Shown here piece after piece: positions 54,528 through 62,942 of a stretch of DNA of 64,000 nucleotides. A program made the position numbers and the translations under genes. The stretch is from Microbulbifer litoralis (lineage in GTDB: Bacteria > Pseudomonadota > Gammaproteobacteria > Pseudomonadales > Cellvibrionaceae): positions 1 to 64,000 of the forward strand of contig NZ_JALKCV010000018.1 of NCBI RefSeq assembly GCF_023634065.1, given 5' to 3'. The number at the start of each line of letters is the position of its first letter. The stretch's first letter is position 1. The notes beneath the pieces were generated by a model. The model was not told the origin of the DNA. It searched no databases and saw nothing but the letters and a program-made list of their open reading frames with translations.

Positions 54528-55150
54528 GATCGGTCTCCCTCGGTTGCCGCATCCTTCGGGCAGGGCATTCCGGCGTTGACCCAGACCTGCAGTTGTTCCA
54601 TGAACGCGTCGTGGGCCAGCGGCACAGGTTCGCGGCCGGTGCCGGGGGCCCAGCCCCAGAGCACCAGCTTGTCCTCGCCCATGTGTTTTACCAGTGCCCC
54701 GGCATCGCGGTTGCCGTTGCGCTCCGGATCGATCAGCGCGCGGCACAGTTCGGCGGACGACAGCCCGGACCAGTTCATCGACAGCGGTGCCAGCGACCAG
54801 TGGGGCGCACCGGGCACACCGGAGGAGGGATTGTTGCCCGACGGGCTGTGACAGTTGCCGCAACGCATGGCGGCGACACCGAGATTGTCCTTGCCGCGCA
54901 CCACCCGCGGGATATGCGCGCGGCCCTCGTCGCCCTGCAGCGGGCTCTCCACCTGGTGGCAGTTGAGGCAGCGGGGATGCCTCAGCACGCCTGCCACCTG
55001 TTCCCAGGCCTGCATCGCGCGCGGATCCGGGGCCGGTGTCGGCGGCTCCCGCTGTTTCCCCGAATCGCAGCCGGCAAGCACCAGCAGCGCGGTGGTCGAC
55101 GCGACCGCGACCAGTGACCGCAGATGGGAGCTCGTCTGCCGCATTGCCAT
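54524..55150 (-). CDS. diheme c-type cytochrome lipoprotein, system B
   Basis: 208 aa. The signal ends in LAGC (Cys28), so it is a lipoprotein. Two haem sites, CLNCH (Cys61/Cys64) and CGNCH (Cys97/Cys100), are followed by a domain of about 100 residues ([48 protein letters not shown]) that I recall from cytochromes beside isoquinoline-oxidoreductase-like genes. It should take electrons from the IorAB-like enzyme. First gene of the system B operon. Confidence 0.88.
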   Translation of the reverse strand: MAMRQTSSHLRSLVAVASTTALLVLAGCDSGKQREPPTPAPDPRAMQAWEQVAGVLRHPRCLNCHQVESPLQGDEGRAHIPRVVRGKDNLGVAAMRCGNCHSPSGNNPSSGVPGAPHWSLAPLSMNWSGLSSAELCRALIDPERNGNRDAGALVKHMGEDKLVLWGWAPGTGREPVPLAHDAFMEQLQVWVNAGMPCPKDAATEGDRS

Positions 55151-55447
55151 TTTGCTCTGTCCGCTTTAGAGGAAGAATGCCCGCCACGCAAACCGCCGGA
55201 GCCTGCCCGCAGGCGGACTCCGGCCATTTGTGGCTCCTGAAACCATATGCAAACCGGAGTGGGCGGGGGCAGGGCGGACCCATCTCGCGAGGAGTGTCGT
55301 GTCAGAAATTGTCCGGCTGGCGCCGGACACTCCCATCATGGCGTGACCGATCGGTCGGCAAGCTGTCCGGTCAGAGCGGTGCGCGTGGTATCATAGGCGC
55401 GTTTTTGATTATCGAAGGGGCGCGGCAGAGCGTCCGGAGGAGAGACT

Positions 55448-56233
55448 ATGTCCTGGTTGGGCGCGGGTATCGGGGCCGGTATCGGCATGATGTTTGGCGG
55501 TCCCATCGGCGCGGCGCTGGGGGCCTGGATCGGCAGTTCATTCAGCTCCGGCCTGCAGCGGGTGACCGGTGCCGCCGGCAAGCTGAACCGTGACGGCGCG
55601 CAGGCGGTGTTTATCGTCACGCTGTTCTCGATGCTGGCGAAGATGGCCAAGGCGGACGGCCAGGTGTCCAGGGCGGAAGTTCGCTTTATCGAGGACTTCA
55701 TGGAAAACAACCTGCGGCTGTCCGCCGAGGACCGCAAGCAGGCGATCAAGATTTTCCAGAACGCCAAGAGCGACAAATACAGCATCTACGATTACGCCGC
55801 CCAGTACCGGCAACTGGTGCACAACCAGGCGATGCGCGAGATGGTCTACCGCGTCCTGTTTGCGGTGGCCCACGCCGATGGCGAACTGCACGCGAGCGAG
55901 GAGGAGATACTGCGGCGCATTCCCGAGTACCTGGGGCTGCACGCGTCCATCTTTGCCGCCATGCAGGGCGAATTCGAACGCGGTGCCCCGGCTTCCTCCG
56001 CGGCGAGCCTGGAGCAGCATTACGCCGTACTGGATTGCACGCCGGAAACCAGCGATCGCGACCTGAAGCTGGCCTACCGGCGCAAGGCGGCGGAATTCCA
56101 TCCGGACAAGATCGCGTCCAAGGGGTTGCCGGAGGAGTTCATGCGCCACGCCGAGGACCAGATGAAAAGTGTTACCGTGGCCTACGACACCATCGTCGAG
56201 GCGCGCAAACGCAAAGCCGCTGCGACCACCTGA
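55448..56233 (+). CDS. djlA: DjlA-type co-chaperone (TerB plus J domain)
   Basis: 261 aa. A Gly-rich N-terminal membrane segment (about 3-32) with GxxxG spacing, a TerB-like helical domain (about 50-170, with the acidic DGQVSRAE and DGELHASEE motifs), then a C-terminal J domain (about 190-255) with HPD in EFHPDKIAS. It stimulates DnaK ATPase at the inner membrane. GGAGGAGA precedes the ATG. Confidence 0.93.
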   Translation: MSWLGAGIGAGIGMMFGGPIGAALGAWIGSSFSSGLQRVTGAAGKLNRDGAQAVFIVTLFSMLAKMAKADGQVSRAEVRFIEDFMENNLRLSAEDRKQAIKIFQNAKSDKYSIYDYAAQYRQLVHNQAMREMVYRVLFAVAHADGELHASEEEILRRIPEYLGLHASIFAAMQGEFERGAPASSAASLEQHYAVLDCTPETSDRDLKLAYRRKAAEFHPDKIASKGLPEEFMRHAEDQMKSVTVAYDTIVEARKRKAAATT

Positions 56234-56266
56234 CACGTTTATAACGGGATTGACCAGAGGTACACA

Positions 56267-56572
56267 ATGAGCCTTGCCGAAACCATCGAGAACAAGCTGC
56301 GGGACGAGTTCGATCCGCAGCATATCGACGTCCAGTGCGAGAGCCACCTGCACAATGTGCCGGCCGGCTCCGAGATGCATTTCCGCGTGGTCCTGGTAAG
56401 CGGCGCCTTCGCATCGCTGCGCAAGGTGCAGCGCCACCAGAAGGTCTACGGTGTACTCGCCGAAGAGATGGCCGGGCCGGTGCACGCGCTGGCGCTGCAC
56501 ACCTACAGTCCGGAAGAGTGGCCGGGCGAGGCTCCGGAAAGCCCCCAGTGCCTGGGTGGCGGCAAGCACTGA
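56267..56572 (+). CDS. bolA: BolA family protein
   Basis: 101 aa. The class II KH-like fold is seen with SEMHFRVVLVSGAFASLRKVQRHQKVYGVLAEEM and the conserved RHQ. BolA works with monothiol glutaredoxins on Fe-S or redox signals and can regulate transcription. 33 bases after djlA, same strand; likely cotranscribed. Confidence 0.93.
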   Translation: MSLAETIENKLRDEFDPQHIDVQCESHLHNVPAGSEMHFRVVLVSGAFASLRKVQRHQKVYGVLAEEMAGPVHALALHTYSPEEWPGEAPESPQCLGGGKH

Positions 56573-56813
56573 TTCCCTCTGCTCAACGCGGCGCGGCAGT
56601 TTTACAGGCTGCCGCGCCTCTTTTCCAGCAGCGCAGCCCCGCGCACTATCCTCCTTCCTTCAGCCGTGCCGATTCCCGACGCGCGTATTTTTGCCCCTCC
56701 ATTCCTTGACGCCAATTGGGCTTTTACTGCCGAACTTTACAACCAGCCGACTAGACTGATCATGATTGGGCCGATTGCAATTTCACCCGTCGAATATCAA
56801 TGGAGTATGACCT

Positions 56814-57635
56814 ATGAAAAAGGAGCGCATTCTGGCATCCCTGGCATTTGCCGCATCGGCAATTGTCGCTTCCCCCTCCATGGCCGGACCGTCCGGCTAC
56901 GCGCCGCCTGCGCCTTCCGGGCCGAAGGCGGTTTACGAAGCCGGCACCGCGGTGGTGCGTCTCGGCGGCGCCTACGTCGATCCGGACTCCACTTCCGGCA
57001 ACCTGCGCGACCCCTACATTTTTCCCGAGTTTTCCGGGCTCAAGTACGAACTGGATGACAACACCACCTGGCAGTTCAGCGCCATGTTCATGCCGATCGA
57101 TCACTTCTCGATTGAGTACGGCTACGTCGGCGAATCCAACCACGACCTGGAGGTCCGCCGGTTGAGACTGCTCGGCCTGCCGGAAATCCCGGGCAACAGG
57201 CGCAACCTGGGCAATCTGGAGAGAACCTCCAGCACCCTGCTGGTGAACTGGTTTCCGGTCTGCAAGGAGTCGTGGGTACAGCCGTATATCGGCTTCGGCA
57301 CTGTCTACACCCATTTTGACAGTGTCACTGTGCGCGAGCCCGTCAACGAAGACCTGGCACTGATCGCTGATGCGATCGGCCCGGCGCGGGTCAGTGTGGA
57401 TGACACCTGGGGTTGGGCCGGCCAGATCGGCATCGATATCGTATTCGGCCGCGACAGCAACTGGCTCGCCAACGCCGCGGTGCAGTATCACGATGTCGAG
57501 ACCACAACCAGCCTGCGCTACCCGGTGCGGGGGCTGGACAACCAGGATATGGAGCGCCGCTTCCTGAATGCCGTGAGAACCGATCTGGATGTGGATCCCT
57601 GGGTGTTCAATCTCGGGGTCGGCTACAAGTTCTGA
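56814..57635 (+). CDS. ompW: OmpW family outer membrane protein, copy 1
   Basis: 273 aa. A Sec signal (to SMA, about residue 24) is followed by an eight-stranded OmpW barrel: TAVVRLGGAYVDPDS, FMPIDHFSIEYGYVGESNHDLEV, NWFPVCKESWVQPYIGFGTVYTHFD, WGWAGQIGIDIVFGRDSNWLANAAVQYHDVET, and the C-terminal VGYKF ending in Phe for BAM. OmpW moves small hydrophobic compounds. It is followed by its own terminator and then by a close paralogue with a similar leader. Confidence 0.9.
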   Translation: MKKERILASLAFAASAIVASPSMAGPSGYAPPAPSGPKAVYEAGTAVVRLGGAYVDPDSTSGNLRDPYIFPEFSGLKYELDDNTTWQFSAMFMPIDHFSIEYGYVGESNHDLEVRRLRLLGLPEIPGNRRNLGNLERTSSTLLVNWFPVCKESWVQPYIGFGTVYTHFDSVTVREPVNEDLALIADAIGPARVSVDDTWGWAGQIGIDIVFGRDSNWLANAAVQYHDVETTTSLRYPVRGLDNQDMERRFLNAVRTDLDVDPWVFNLGVGYKF

Positions 57636-57652
57636 TCTTTCCCCCAGTGCGG

Positions 57653-57676
57653 AAAAAGGCGTTTCGGCGCCTTTTT
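57653..57676 (+). terminator. terminator of OmpW copy 1
   Basis: AAAAAGGCG pairs with CGCCTTTTT around TTTCGG. Confidence 0.85.
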
Positions 57677-57897
57677 CTTCGCCTGCGGGGGGAAGGGGTG
57701 ACGGAAAAAATAGGAAAAAAGCGCCATTGAAAATTTTTCTTGCGCCAGAAAAAATTTTTACGCGCCAATTTACGTCAATGTTCCAAGCTTTACCGTCAAT
57801 GTTGGGTATTTTTTCTACAGCTTTTTGCAGCGTGTCTAAACTGAAAGTGATTGGGTTAATTGCTGTTCAATTTGCCGAATATCAATGGAGTTTTACT

Positions 57898-58761
57898 ATG
57901 AAAATGACGCGCATTCTGACACCTCTGGCACTGGCTGTATCCGCCGTGGTGGCGTCCCACCAGGCTCTGGCCGGTCCCTCCGGTTACGCCCCGCCGCCGC
58001 CGTCCGGCCCGGACCCGGTTTACTCTGCTGGGACAGCCGTGTTTCGCGTCGGTGCTTCCTTTGTAGATCCCGACAACGATCGCGACCACTTCCGCATCGA
58101 TGATCGCTTCTACATCGATCAGTTCCAGGACCAGTACGACGATTACGATCGCCTGGGTTTCCGTATCGATGACGATACCTCGTGGAACTTCACCGCCGGC
58201 TTTATGCCTATGGACCACTTCATGCTGGAAGTGGGCTATATCGGCGAAACCGACCACGACCTGGATATCCGCAATCCGGAGCTGGTGGATATTATCAATG
58301 ACGAGATCGTCGTCATCGATGACCGCGACCTGCGCCTCGGGCAACTGAGCCGCTGGTCCGGTTTCGCCATGGCCAACTGGTTCCCGGTGTGCACCGAGTC
58401 CTGGGTCCAGCCATACGTCGGTATCGGTGCCCACTACACCGACTTCGACAACCACAATGTGCGTGGACGTTTCGCGGACTTCCTGGTGGATTACGCCGGT
58501 GGTGTAACTCCCCTCGACGGCCGTGTGCGCTACGACGACGACTGGGGCTGGGCCGCGCAGGCGGGTGTCGACATCATGTTCGGTCGCGACAGCAACTGGC
58601 TGGTCAATGCCGCCGTGATGTACCTGGATACCGAAGTGAAAGCGGATCTGCACTACCGTGTAGACAACGAAAACTTCTTCTTCGACACGGTCAGGGCGAT
58701 CAGAACCGACTTCGACCTGGATCCCTGGGTCTACAACCTGGGTATCGGTTATCGGTTCTGA
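57898..58761 (+). CDS. OmpW family outer membrane protein, copy 2
   Basis: 287 aa from the ATG at 57898; the frame extends upstream without support. Same plan as copy 1: signal peptide, TAVFRVGASFVDPDN, FMPMDHFMLEVGYIGETDHDLDI, NWFPVCTESWVQPYVGIG, WGWAAQAGVDIMFGRDSNWLVNAAV, and C-terminal YRF. It has two extra acidic stretches: one after the first strand (about 60-90, with many Asp, e.g. RIDDRFYIDQFQDQYDDYD) and one near 125-145 (IINDEIVVIDDRD), which are in periplasm- or surface-facing loops. The upstream leader also resembles that of copy 1. Both are probably a recent tandem duplication. Confidence 0.9.
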   Translation: MKMTRILTPLALAVSAVVASHQALAGPSGYAPPPPSGPDPVYSAGTAVFRVGASFVDPDNDRDHFRIDDRFYIDQFQDQYDDYDRLGFRIDDDTSWNFTAGFMPMDHFMLEVGYIGETDHDLDIRNPELVDIINDEIVVIDDRDLRLGQLSRWSGFAMANWFPVCTESWVQPYVGIGAHYTDFDNHNVRGRFADFLVDYAGGVTPLDGRVRYDDDWGWAAQAGVDIMFGRDSNWLVNAAVMYLDTEVKADLHYRVDNENFFFDTVRAIRTDFDLDPWVYNLGIGYRF

Positions 58762-58786
58762 TACCGGCTTCTTTCACGGATGAAGG

Positions 58787-58815
58787 GAAAAGGCGCTTCG
58801 GCGCCTTTTCTTTTT
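58787..58815 (+). terminator. terminator of OmpW copy 2
   Basis: GAAAAGGCGC and GCGCCTTTTC form a perfect 10-bp stem with a TTCG loop, then TTTTT. Confidence 0.9.
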
Positions 58816-58843
58816 GTGCGGGGAATGTGTCCGCCCGTGGAAA

Positions 58844-59797
58844 TCAGGGCTCGGAAGGGAGGCCGAAAACCGGCATGCCATCTTCGGACCAGCCGAATTC
58901 CTTGATATAGGTATGGCGGTTCGGGTCCCACAGCGGATCGCCCTCGATCTCGGTGTAGGTGCGGGCGTGATAGACAAGGATATCGCGCTCGCCGTCTTCC
59001 GAAACGGTAAAGCTGTTGTGGCCCGGGCCGTAGATACCGCGCTCGTAACAACTCTGGAACACCGGCTCCGGCGACTTGGTCCAGCTGGCCGGGTCCATCA
59101 GGTCTGCCTCTTCATCGGCGTACAGCAGCCCCATGCAGTAGTTGTGATTGGTGGCACTGGCGGAATAGCTGATAAAGATACGACCGTGGCGCTTGATCAC
59201 CGCCGCGCCCTCGTTGACGGCAAAACCGATTTTCTCCCAGTCGTATTCCGGAATCGTCAGGCACACCGGTTCGCCGGCAATACTGGTGGGAGAGTCCTGG
59301 CGGGCGATATACAGGTTGGAGTTGCCGGGAATATCCGGTCCCTTCTGTGCCCACAGGTAATAGCGCTGGCCGCGGTGCTCGAAGCTGGTGGCGTCCAGGC
59401 AGAAGGTGTCGATGCCGGAATCCACCTGGCTCAGTGCCCATTCGCCCTCGAGCGGGTTGGCGGCGGTGGTGGTCACTGCGTACATGCGGTGCTGGAACAG
59501 ATCGTGCTTGATCTCCCGCGACGGCGCCGCGGCAAAATAGATGGCCCAGGTGCCGTCGATATAGTGGATCTCCGGTGCCCAGATCAGGTCGGAATAGGGG
59601 CCGGTTTCCGGCTTGCGCCACACGGTGACCTTCTCCGCATCCGCGAGCCCGGCCAGGGTTTCCGAGCGGCGCAGCTCCAGGCGATCGTACTCCGGCACAG
59701 AGGCGATGAAGTAGTAGTAGCCATCGCTGTGCTTGTAGATGAACGGATCCGCGCGCTGCTCGATCAGCGGCTGCAGTAGTGGGGATGATTCAGTCAC
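58844..59797 (-). CDS. glycoside hydrolase family 43 enzyme
   Basis: 317 aa from a GTG at 59797 with GGAG upstream. The GH43 five-blade triad is visible: Asp17 in RADPF (base), Asp135 in CLDATSF (pKa modulator) and Glu196 in VNEGAAVI (acid). No signal peptide is seen, so it is likely cytoplasmic and acts on imported short xylo- or arabino-oligosaccharides. It lies downstream of a GPH-type sugar transporter gene on the same strand. Confidence 0.9.
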   Translation of the reverse strand: MTESSPLLQPLIEQRADPFIYKHSDGYYYFIASVPEYDRLELRRSETLAGLADAEKVTVWRKPETGPYSDLIWAPEIHYIDGTWAIYFAAAPSREIKHDLFQHRMYAVTTTAANPLEGEWALSQVDSGIDTFCLDATSFEHRGQRYYLWAQKGPDIPGNSNLYIARQDSPTSIAGEPVCLTIPEYDWEKIGFAVNEGAAVIKRHGRIFISYSASATNHNYCMGLLYADEEADLMDPASWTKSPEPVFQSCYERGIYGPGHNSFTVSEDGERDILVYHARTYTEIEGDPLWDPNRHTYIKEFGWSEDGMPVFGLPSEP

Positions 59798-59881
59798 AAT
59801 AATGCTCCAGGGTACTTCTCTGTTCTGCCCCGCAGGGCGGGGCACTCGGGAAAATCCGTAGTGGTGCCGATCGTGCGATTC

Positions 59882-60020
59882 CCCGGATTGCGCTGCGCTC
59901 CATCCGGGCTACGCAGGAACTGGCCCGTCCGTAGCCTGGATGCAGGCGCGTAGCGCCGGAATCCGGGATGACGCCGATCGCACGAACGCCCGGATTGCGC
60001 TGCGCGCCATCCGGGCTATG
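59882..60020. repeat. cluster of intergenic palindromic repeats
   Basis: Copies of CCCGGATTGCGCTGCGC...CATCCGGGCTA at 59882-59913 and 59989-60020, with an inverted relative (GTAGCCTGGATGCAGG...GCCGGAATCCGGG) at 59931-59967. This is a common genomic repeat type, here in the gap between GH43 and the transporter gene. Confidence 0.85.
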
Positions 60021-60025
60021 TGAGA

Positions 60026-61435
60026 TCAGGGCGCCGTGGGTGCGAGGTCGCCGTCGTCCCGGTCGTCTTCGTCTTTCGCCGCCGGCGCCACGCCCTCTTC
60101 TTTCTTCAGGCGGTGGTAGTAGTCGTCGGTAATGATGTACCTGCGCATCAGCAGGCCCAGCAGGAAGTGGAACAGGCCGGGGATCACCGTCAGCATCAGC
60201 GCGATCCCCGTCAGGGCGAATTCGCTCTGGGCTTCGCCGGCCTGGTAGCCGAAATAGGTCAGCAGCAGGCCGGTAATAAAGCCCGCGATACCGGTGCCGG
60301 CCTTCTGGCAGAAGGAAATGCCACCGAAGGCCAGGCCGGACACGCGTTTGCCGGTCTTCGCCTCGCCGTAGTCCACTGCCTCGGCGATCGCGGACCAGAA
60401 AATGGGTGCGTGCAGGTCCGCTACGAAGGACAGGATGAAATAGAGCACAAACGCCAGCACGATATCGCCGGGGGCCACGGCGAAGTACATCAGTGCACTG
60501 ATGGCCGCCAGGAGCAGTTGGGACCAGCCGAACAGCTTGACCTTGCAAAAGCGCTTGGTAATCCAGGTGGAGGCCACCATGGCGGCGATGGAGGCGACGA
60601 TGCCGGCACTGGTGAACTTGGCGGCCATGGATTCGGTGCCGCCGAGATAGTAGATGGTGTAGTAGAAGGCAACACCGCCGCGCAGCGCATAGCCGATGGT
60701 GCCCAGCATGCAGGCCCCCGCCAGCACCAGCCACTGGTCGTTCTTCAGCAGCAGGTTCAGCTGTTCACCCAACGGCTTCTTGTCCACCACATGCTCGACC
60801 CGCTCGCGGGTGGTGAAGAAGCACATCATCAACAGTCCCACGCCGACCAGCGACATCAGGCCCATGGCAAACTGGTAGCCCTTGGCGGAGTCCTCGCCGC
60901 CCCACCATTGCGCCAGCTCCGGCACCGAGGCGACGATCACCACATTGGCGATTTTGGCGAAGAACATGCGGTAGCCATTGGCCGACAAGCGCTCCTGTGG
61001 ATCGCTGGTCAGCACGCCGATATAGGAAATGTACGGGATGGCGACGCCGGTAAACATCAGGGTCGCGAACAGATAGGTCAGGTAGGCCCATACCAGCTTG
61101 GCGTTGTAGTCCAGGTCCGGCGTGGTAAACAGCAGGCAGACGGCAAAACCATAGGGGATGGACAGGTACAGGAAGTAGGGCCGGAAGCGCCCGTGCCGGC
61201 CTTTGAACTTGTCGGTCACGAGCCCCATCAGCGGGTCGCTCAGGGCGTCGACAAAGCGCGCGGCGAGGAACAGCGTTCCCACATGTGCCGGCTTAAGGCC
61301 AAAAATATCCGTATAAAAGTACTGCATGAAGTAGAACATGGCCGCGATCATCACATTGACGGCCATATCGCCGGCGCCGAAGCCGACTTTTTCCACTACG
61401 GAAAGCTTGTTGGACTGCATTGTTATGTTTCCCAT
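60026..61435 (-). CDS. GPH-family (MFS-type) sugar:cation symporter
   Basis: 469 aa with about twelve membrane segments. The GPH signature regions are present: EKVGFGAGDMAVNV near the start, RFVDALSDPLMGLVTDKFKGRHGRFRPYFL, SANGYRMFFAKIA, and FWSAIAEAVDYGEAKTGKRVSGLAFGGISFCQKAG. It should import a glycoside, pentose or hexuronide with H+ or Na+. A second ATG at 61420 is also possible. It is divergent from the FadR-type gene at 61888. Confidence 0.9.
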   Translation of the reverse strand: MGNITMQSNKLSVVEKVGFGAGDMAVNVMIAAMFYFMQYFYTDIFGLKPAHVGTLFLAARFVDALSDPLMGLVTDKFKGRHGRFRPYFLYLSIPYGFAVCLLFTTPDLDYNAKLVWAYLTYLFATLMFTGVAIPYISYIGVLTSDPQERLSANGYRMFFAKIANVVIVASVPELAQWWGGEDSAKGYQFAMGLMSLVGVGLLMMCFFTTRERVEHVVDKKPLGEQLNLLLKNDQWLVLAGACMLGTIGYALRGGVAFYYTIYYLGGTESMAAKFTSAGIVASIAAMVASTWITKRFCKVKLFGWSQLLLAAISALMYFAVAPGDIVLAFVLYFILSFVADLHAPIFWSAIAEAVDYGEAKTGKRVSGLAFGGISFCQKAGTGIAGFITGLLLTYFGYQAGEAQSEFALTGIALMLTVIPGLFHFLLGLLMRRYIITDDYYHRLKKEEGVAPAAKDEDDRDDGDLAPTAP

Positions 61436-61887
61436 CTATCGCCGGGGTACGGGCCCGCTTATTGTTATCGAGCGTTTGCGATATATATATTATTGTAGTA
61501 TTAATGTCAAAGCGGATCGCACATCGGGCGGCGCGCCCGGCGCCCTCCAATAACAGCACAATTGGCGCAAAATCGCACATCTGATGCTGACCGGGTTGCG
61601 ATGAGGCGTCGCGGTCGCGGCCTCCGGCGCGGGGCGGTGCGTCGCCGAGTGGCTGCGAGGACGGCTGTCCGCAAGGTGAAAAATAATAAGGTAGGGCCAA
61701 TCGCTGTACCAATGGCCCGGGCCAGGTAGTAGAATGATTTTTTGCGGAAATGGCTGTACTGCGTTCCGCCAGGGCCGGAGCACCCAAGTCGACGACCCGA
61801 TTCGACACTCCGATCATTTTCCTGCTGGAGTGCGCCGGTAACGCCGGGATGCGCGAATTGGCAGTTTTTTATCAAGGCATTTTTAAT
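61436..61887. other. divergent control region of the sugar locus
   Basis: 452 bases with no supported gene. It holds an AT-rich block about 50 bases before the transporter gene, which probably contains its promoter and the regulator's site (61489-61505). Confidence 0.6.
61489..61505 (-). promoter_or_regulatory. candidate FadR/GntR operator
   Basis: ATTATTGTAGTATTAAT is an imperfect inverted repeat (ATTAxT...AxTAAT) 54 bases upstream of the transporter start. FadR-type regulators bind such short AT-rich dyads. Only one copy is visible. Confidence 0.35.
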
Positions 61888-62628
61888 ATGGCAAACCAAG
61901 TCAGGGAGAGCAGGCCGCGGAGTGTGCACGCCTGGGTGGCTTACGAATTGGGGACACGGATCGTAAGCGGGACCTACCAGCCCGGGGAGTATATTCCCAA
62001 CGAGGCCAAGATCGGCGAGGAGCTGAATGTCTCCCGCACTGCACTGCGTGAAGCCTTCAAGATTCTGACCGCCAAGGGGTTGATCGAGTCGCGTCCCAAG
62101 CTGGGCACCCGCGTGCGCCCGAAAGACTGCTGGAACATGTTCGACTCCGAAGTGCTCAAGTGGTGTTTCGAGTCCACGCCGTCACCGGAATTCCTGCGCT
62201 CCCTGTTCGAGGTGCGCGAAATCATCGAGCCCAACTCCGCCGCCCTGGCCGCCAAGCGCGCCACGCCGGAGCAGATCGACGAGATCGAAAAGGCCTTCCA
62301 CGCGATGGAAGAGGCCGAGGCCGGGACCGAAGACGTGATCCTGACGGATATCGATTTCCATATGGCGATACTGCACGCCACCAATAATGAGTTTATGGTT
62401 TCTCTCGGGCAGTCGATCAAAACCGCATTGATGGGGCTTTTCCGTATCAGCAGTTCCGAGGAGTCGGAGTTCGTCGCATCACTGCCGGGCCACAAGGCTG
62501 TGTTCCAGGGGATTCGCGACGGCGATTCCGAGCGCGCCCGCTTCGAGATGAAGTCCCTGCTGTCCAAATCCGTGCGCCGCGCGCTGGACAGCCTGCCGGG
62601 GGAATCGGATGTGGATGTGGCCGTTTAG
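61888..62628 (+). CDS. FadR-subfamily GntR transcriptional regulator
   Basis: 246 aa from the ATG at 61888 with AAGG upstream; the open frame starts at 61750 but the extra 46 codons are not conserved in character. Winged HTH at about 11-80 (IPNEAKIGEELNVSRTALREAFKILTAKGLIESRPKLGTRV), then an FCD all-helical effector domain (about 95-235) with a likely metal site (DIDFHMAIL...GHKAVF). Sugar acids are common effectors of this group (DgoR-like). It is divergent from the transporter gene and convergent with the AraD1-like gene. Confidence 0.92.
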   Translation: MANQVRESRPRSVHAWVAYELGTRIVSGTYQPGEYIPNEAKIGEELNVSRTALREAFKILTAKGLIESRPKLGTRVRPKDCWNMFDSEVLKWCFESTPSPEFLRSLFEVREIIEPNSAALAAKRATPEQIDEIEKAFHAMEEAEAGTEDVILTDIDFHMAILHATNNEFMVSLGQSIKTALMGLFRISSSEESEFVASLPGHKAVFQGIRDGDSERARFEMKSLLSKSVRRALDSLPGESDVDVAV

Positions 62629-62649
62629 CGATACCGGTTGTCCGGTATG

Positions 62650-62678
62650 AAAAGGTGATCCTTGCGGTCGCCTTTTTT
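62650..62678 (+). terminator. terminator of the FadR-type gene
   Basis: AAAAGGTGA pairs with TCGCCTTTT (one G-T) and a T-run follows. Confidence 0.8.
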
Positions 62679-62705
62679 GTGTCCATGGAAAAAGGCAGAG
62701 TGGGG

Positions 62706-62735
62706 GATAAAAAGGGCGATCCCAGAGGGATCGCC
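62706..62735 (-). terminator. terminator of the AraD1-like gene
   Basis: GGCGATCCC and GGGATCGCC form a perfect 9-bp stem with an AGA loop; on the minus strand TTTTTAT follows, right for the AraD1-like gene. Confidence 0.75.
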
Positions 62736-62942
62736 TACTCGCAGGGAGAGTGCGGAATCGTGAGAAATGCAGGCTAGTGGTCCATGCGGAAAGTTGTGTA
62801 ACTGTTCGCGTCGCCAAAGCGCCCGGCTCTGCGTTGAGAAAGCTTGAAGTAGAACCACTATTCCTGCGCTTTCTCGCCTTGATCTGAACGCTGTGGCTGT
62901 GCTCCTTTGTTACCGAACTTTAAGCGGCCCACTAGCGCCTGT

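Larger units (their letters stand above)
62629..62942. other. convergent gap with two terminators
   Basis: 314 bases between the regulator and the AraD1-like gene, holding a terminator for each strand; otherwise nothing seen. Confidence 0.6.
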
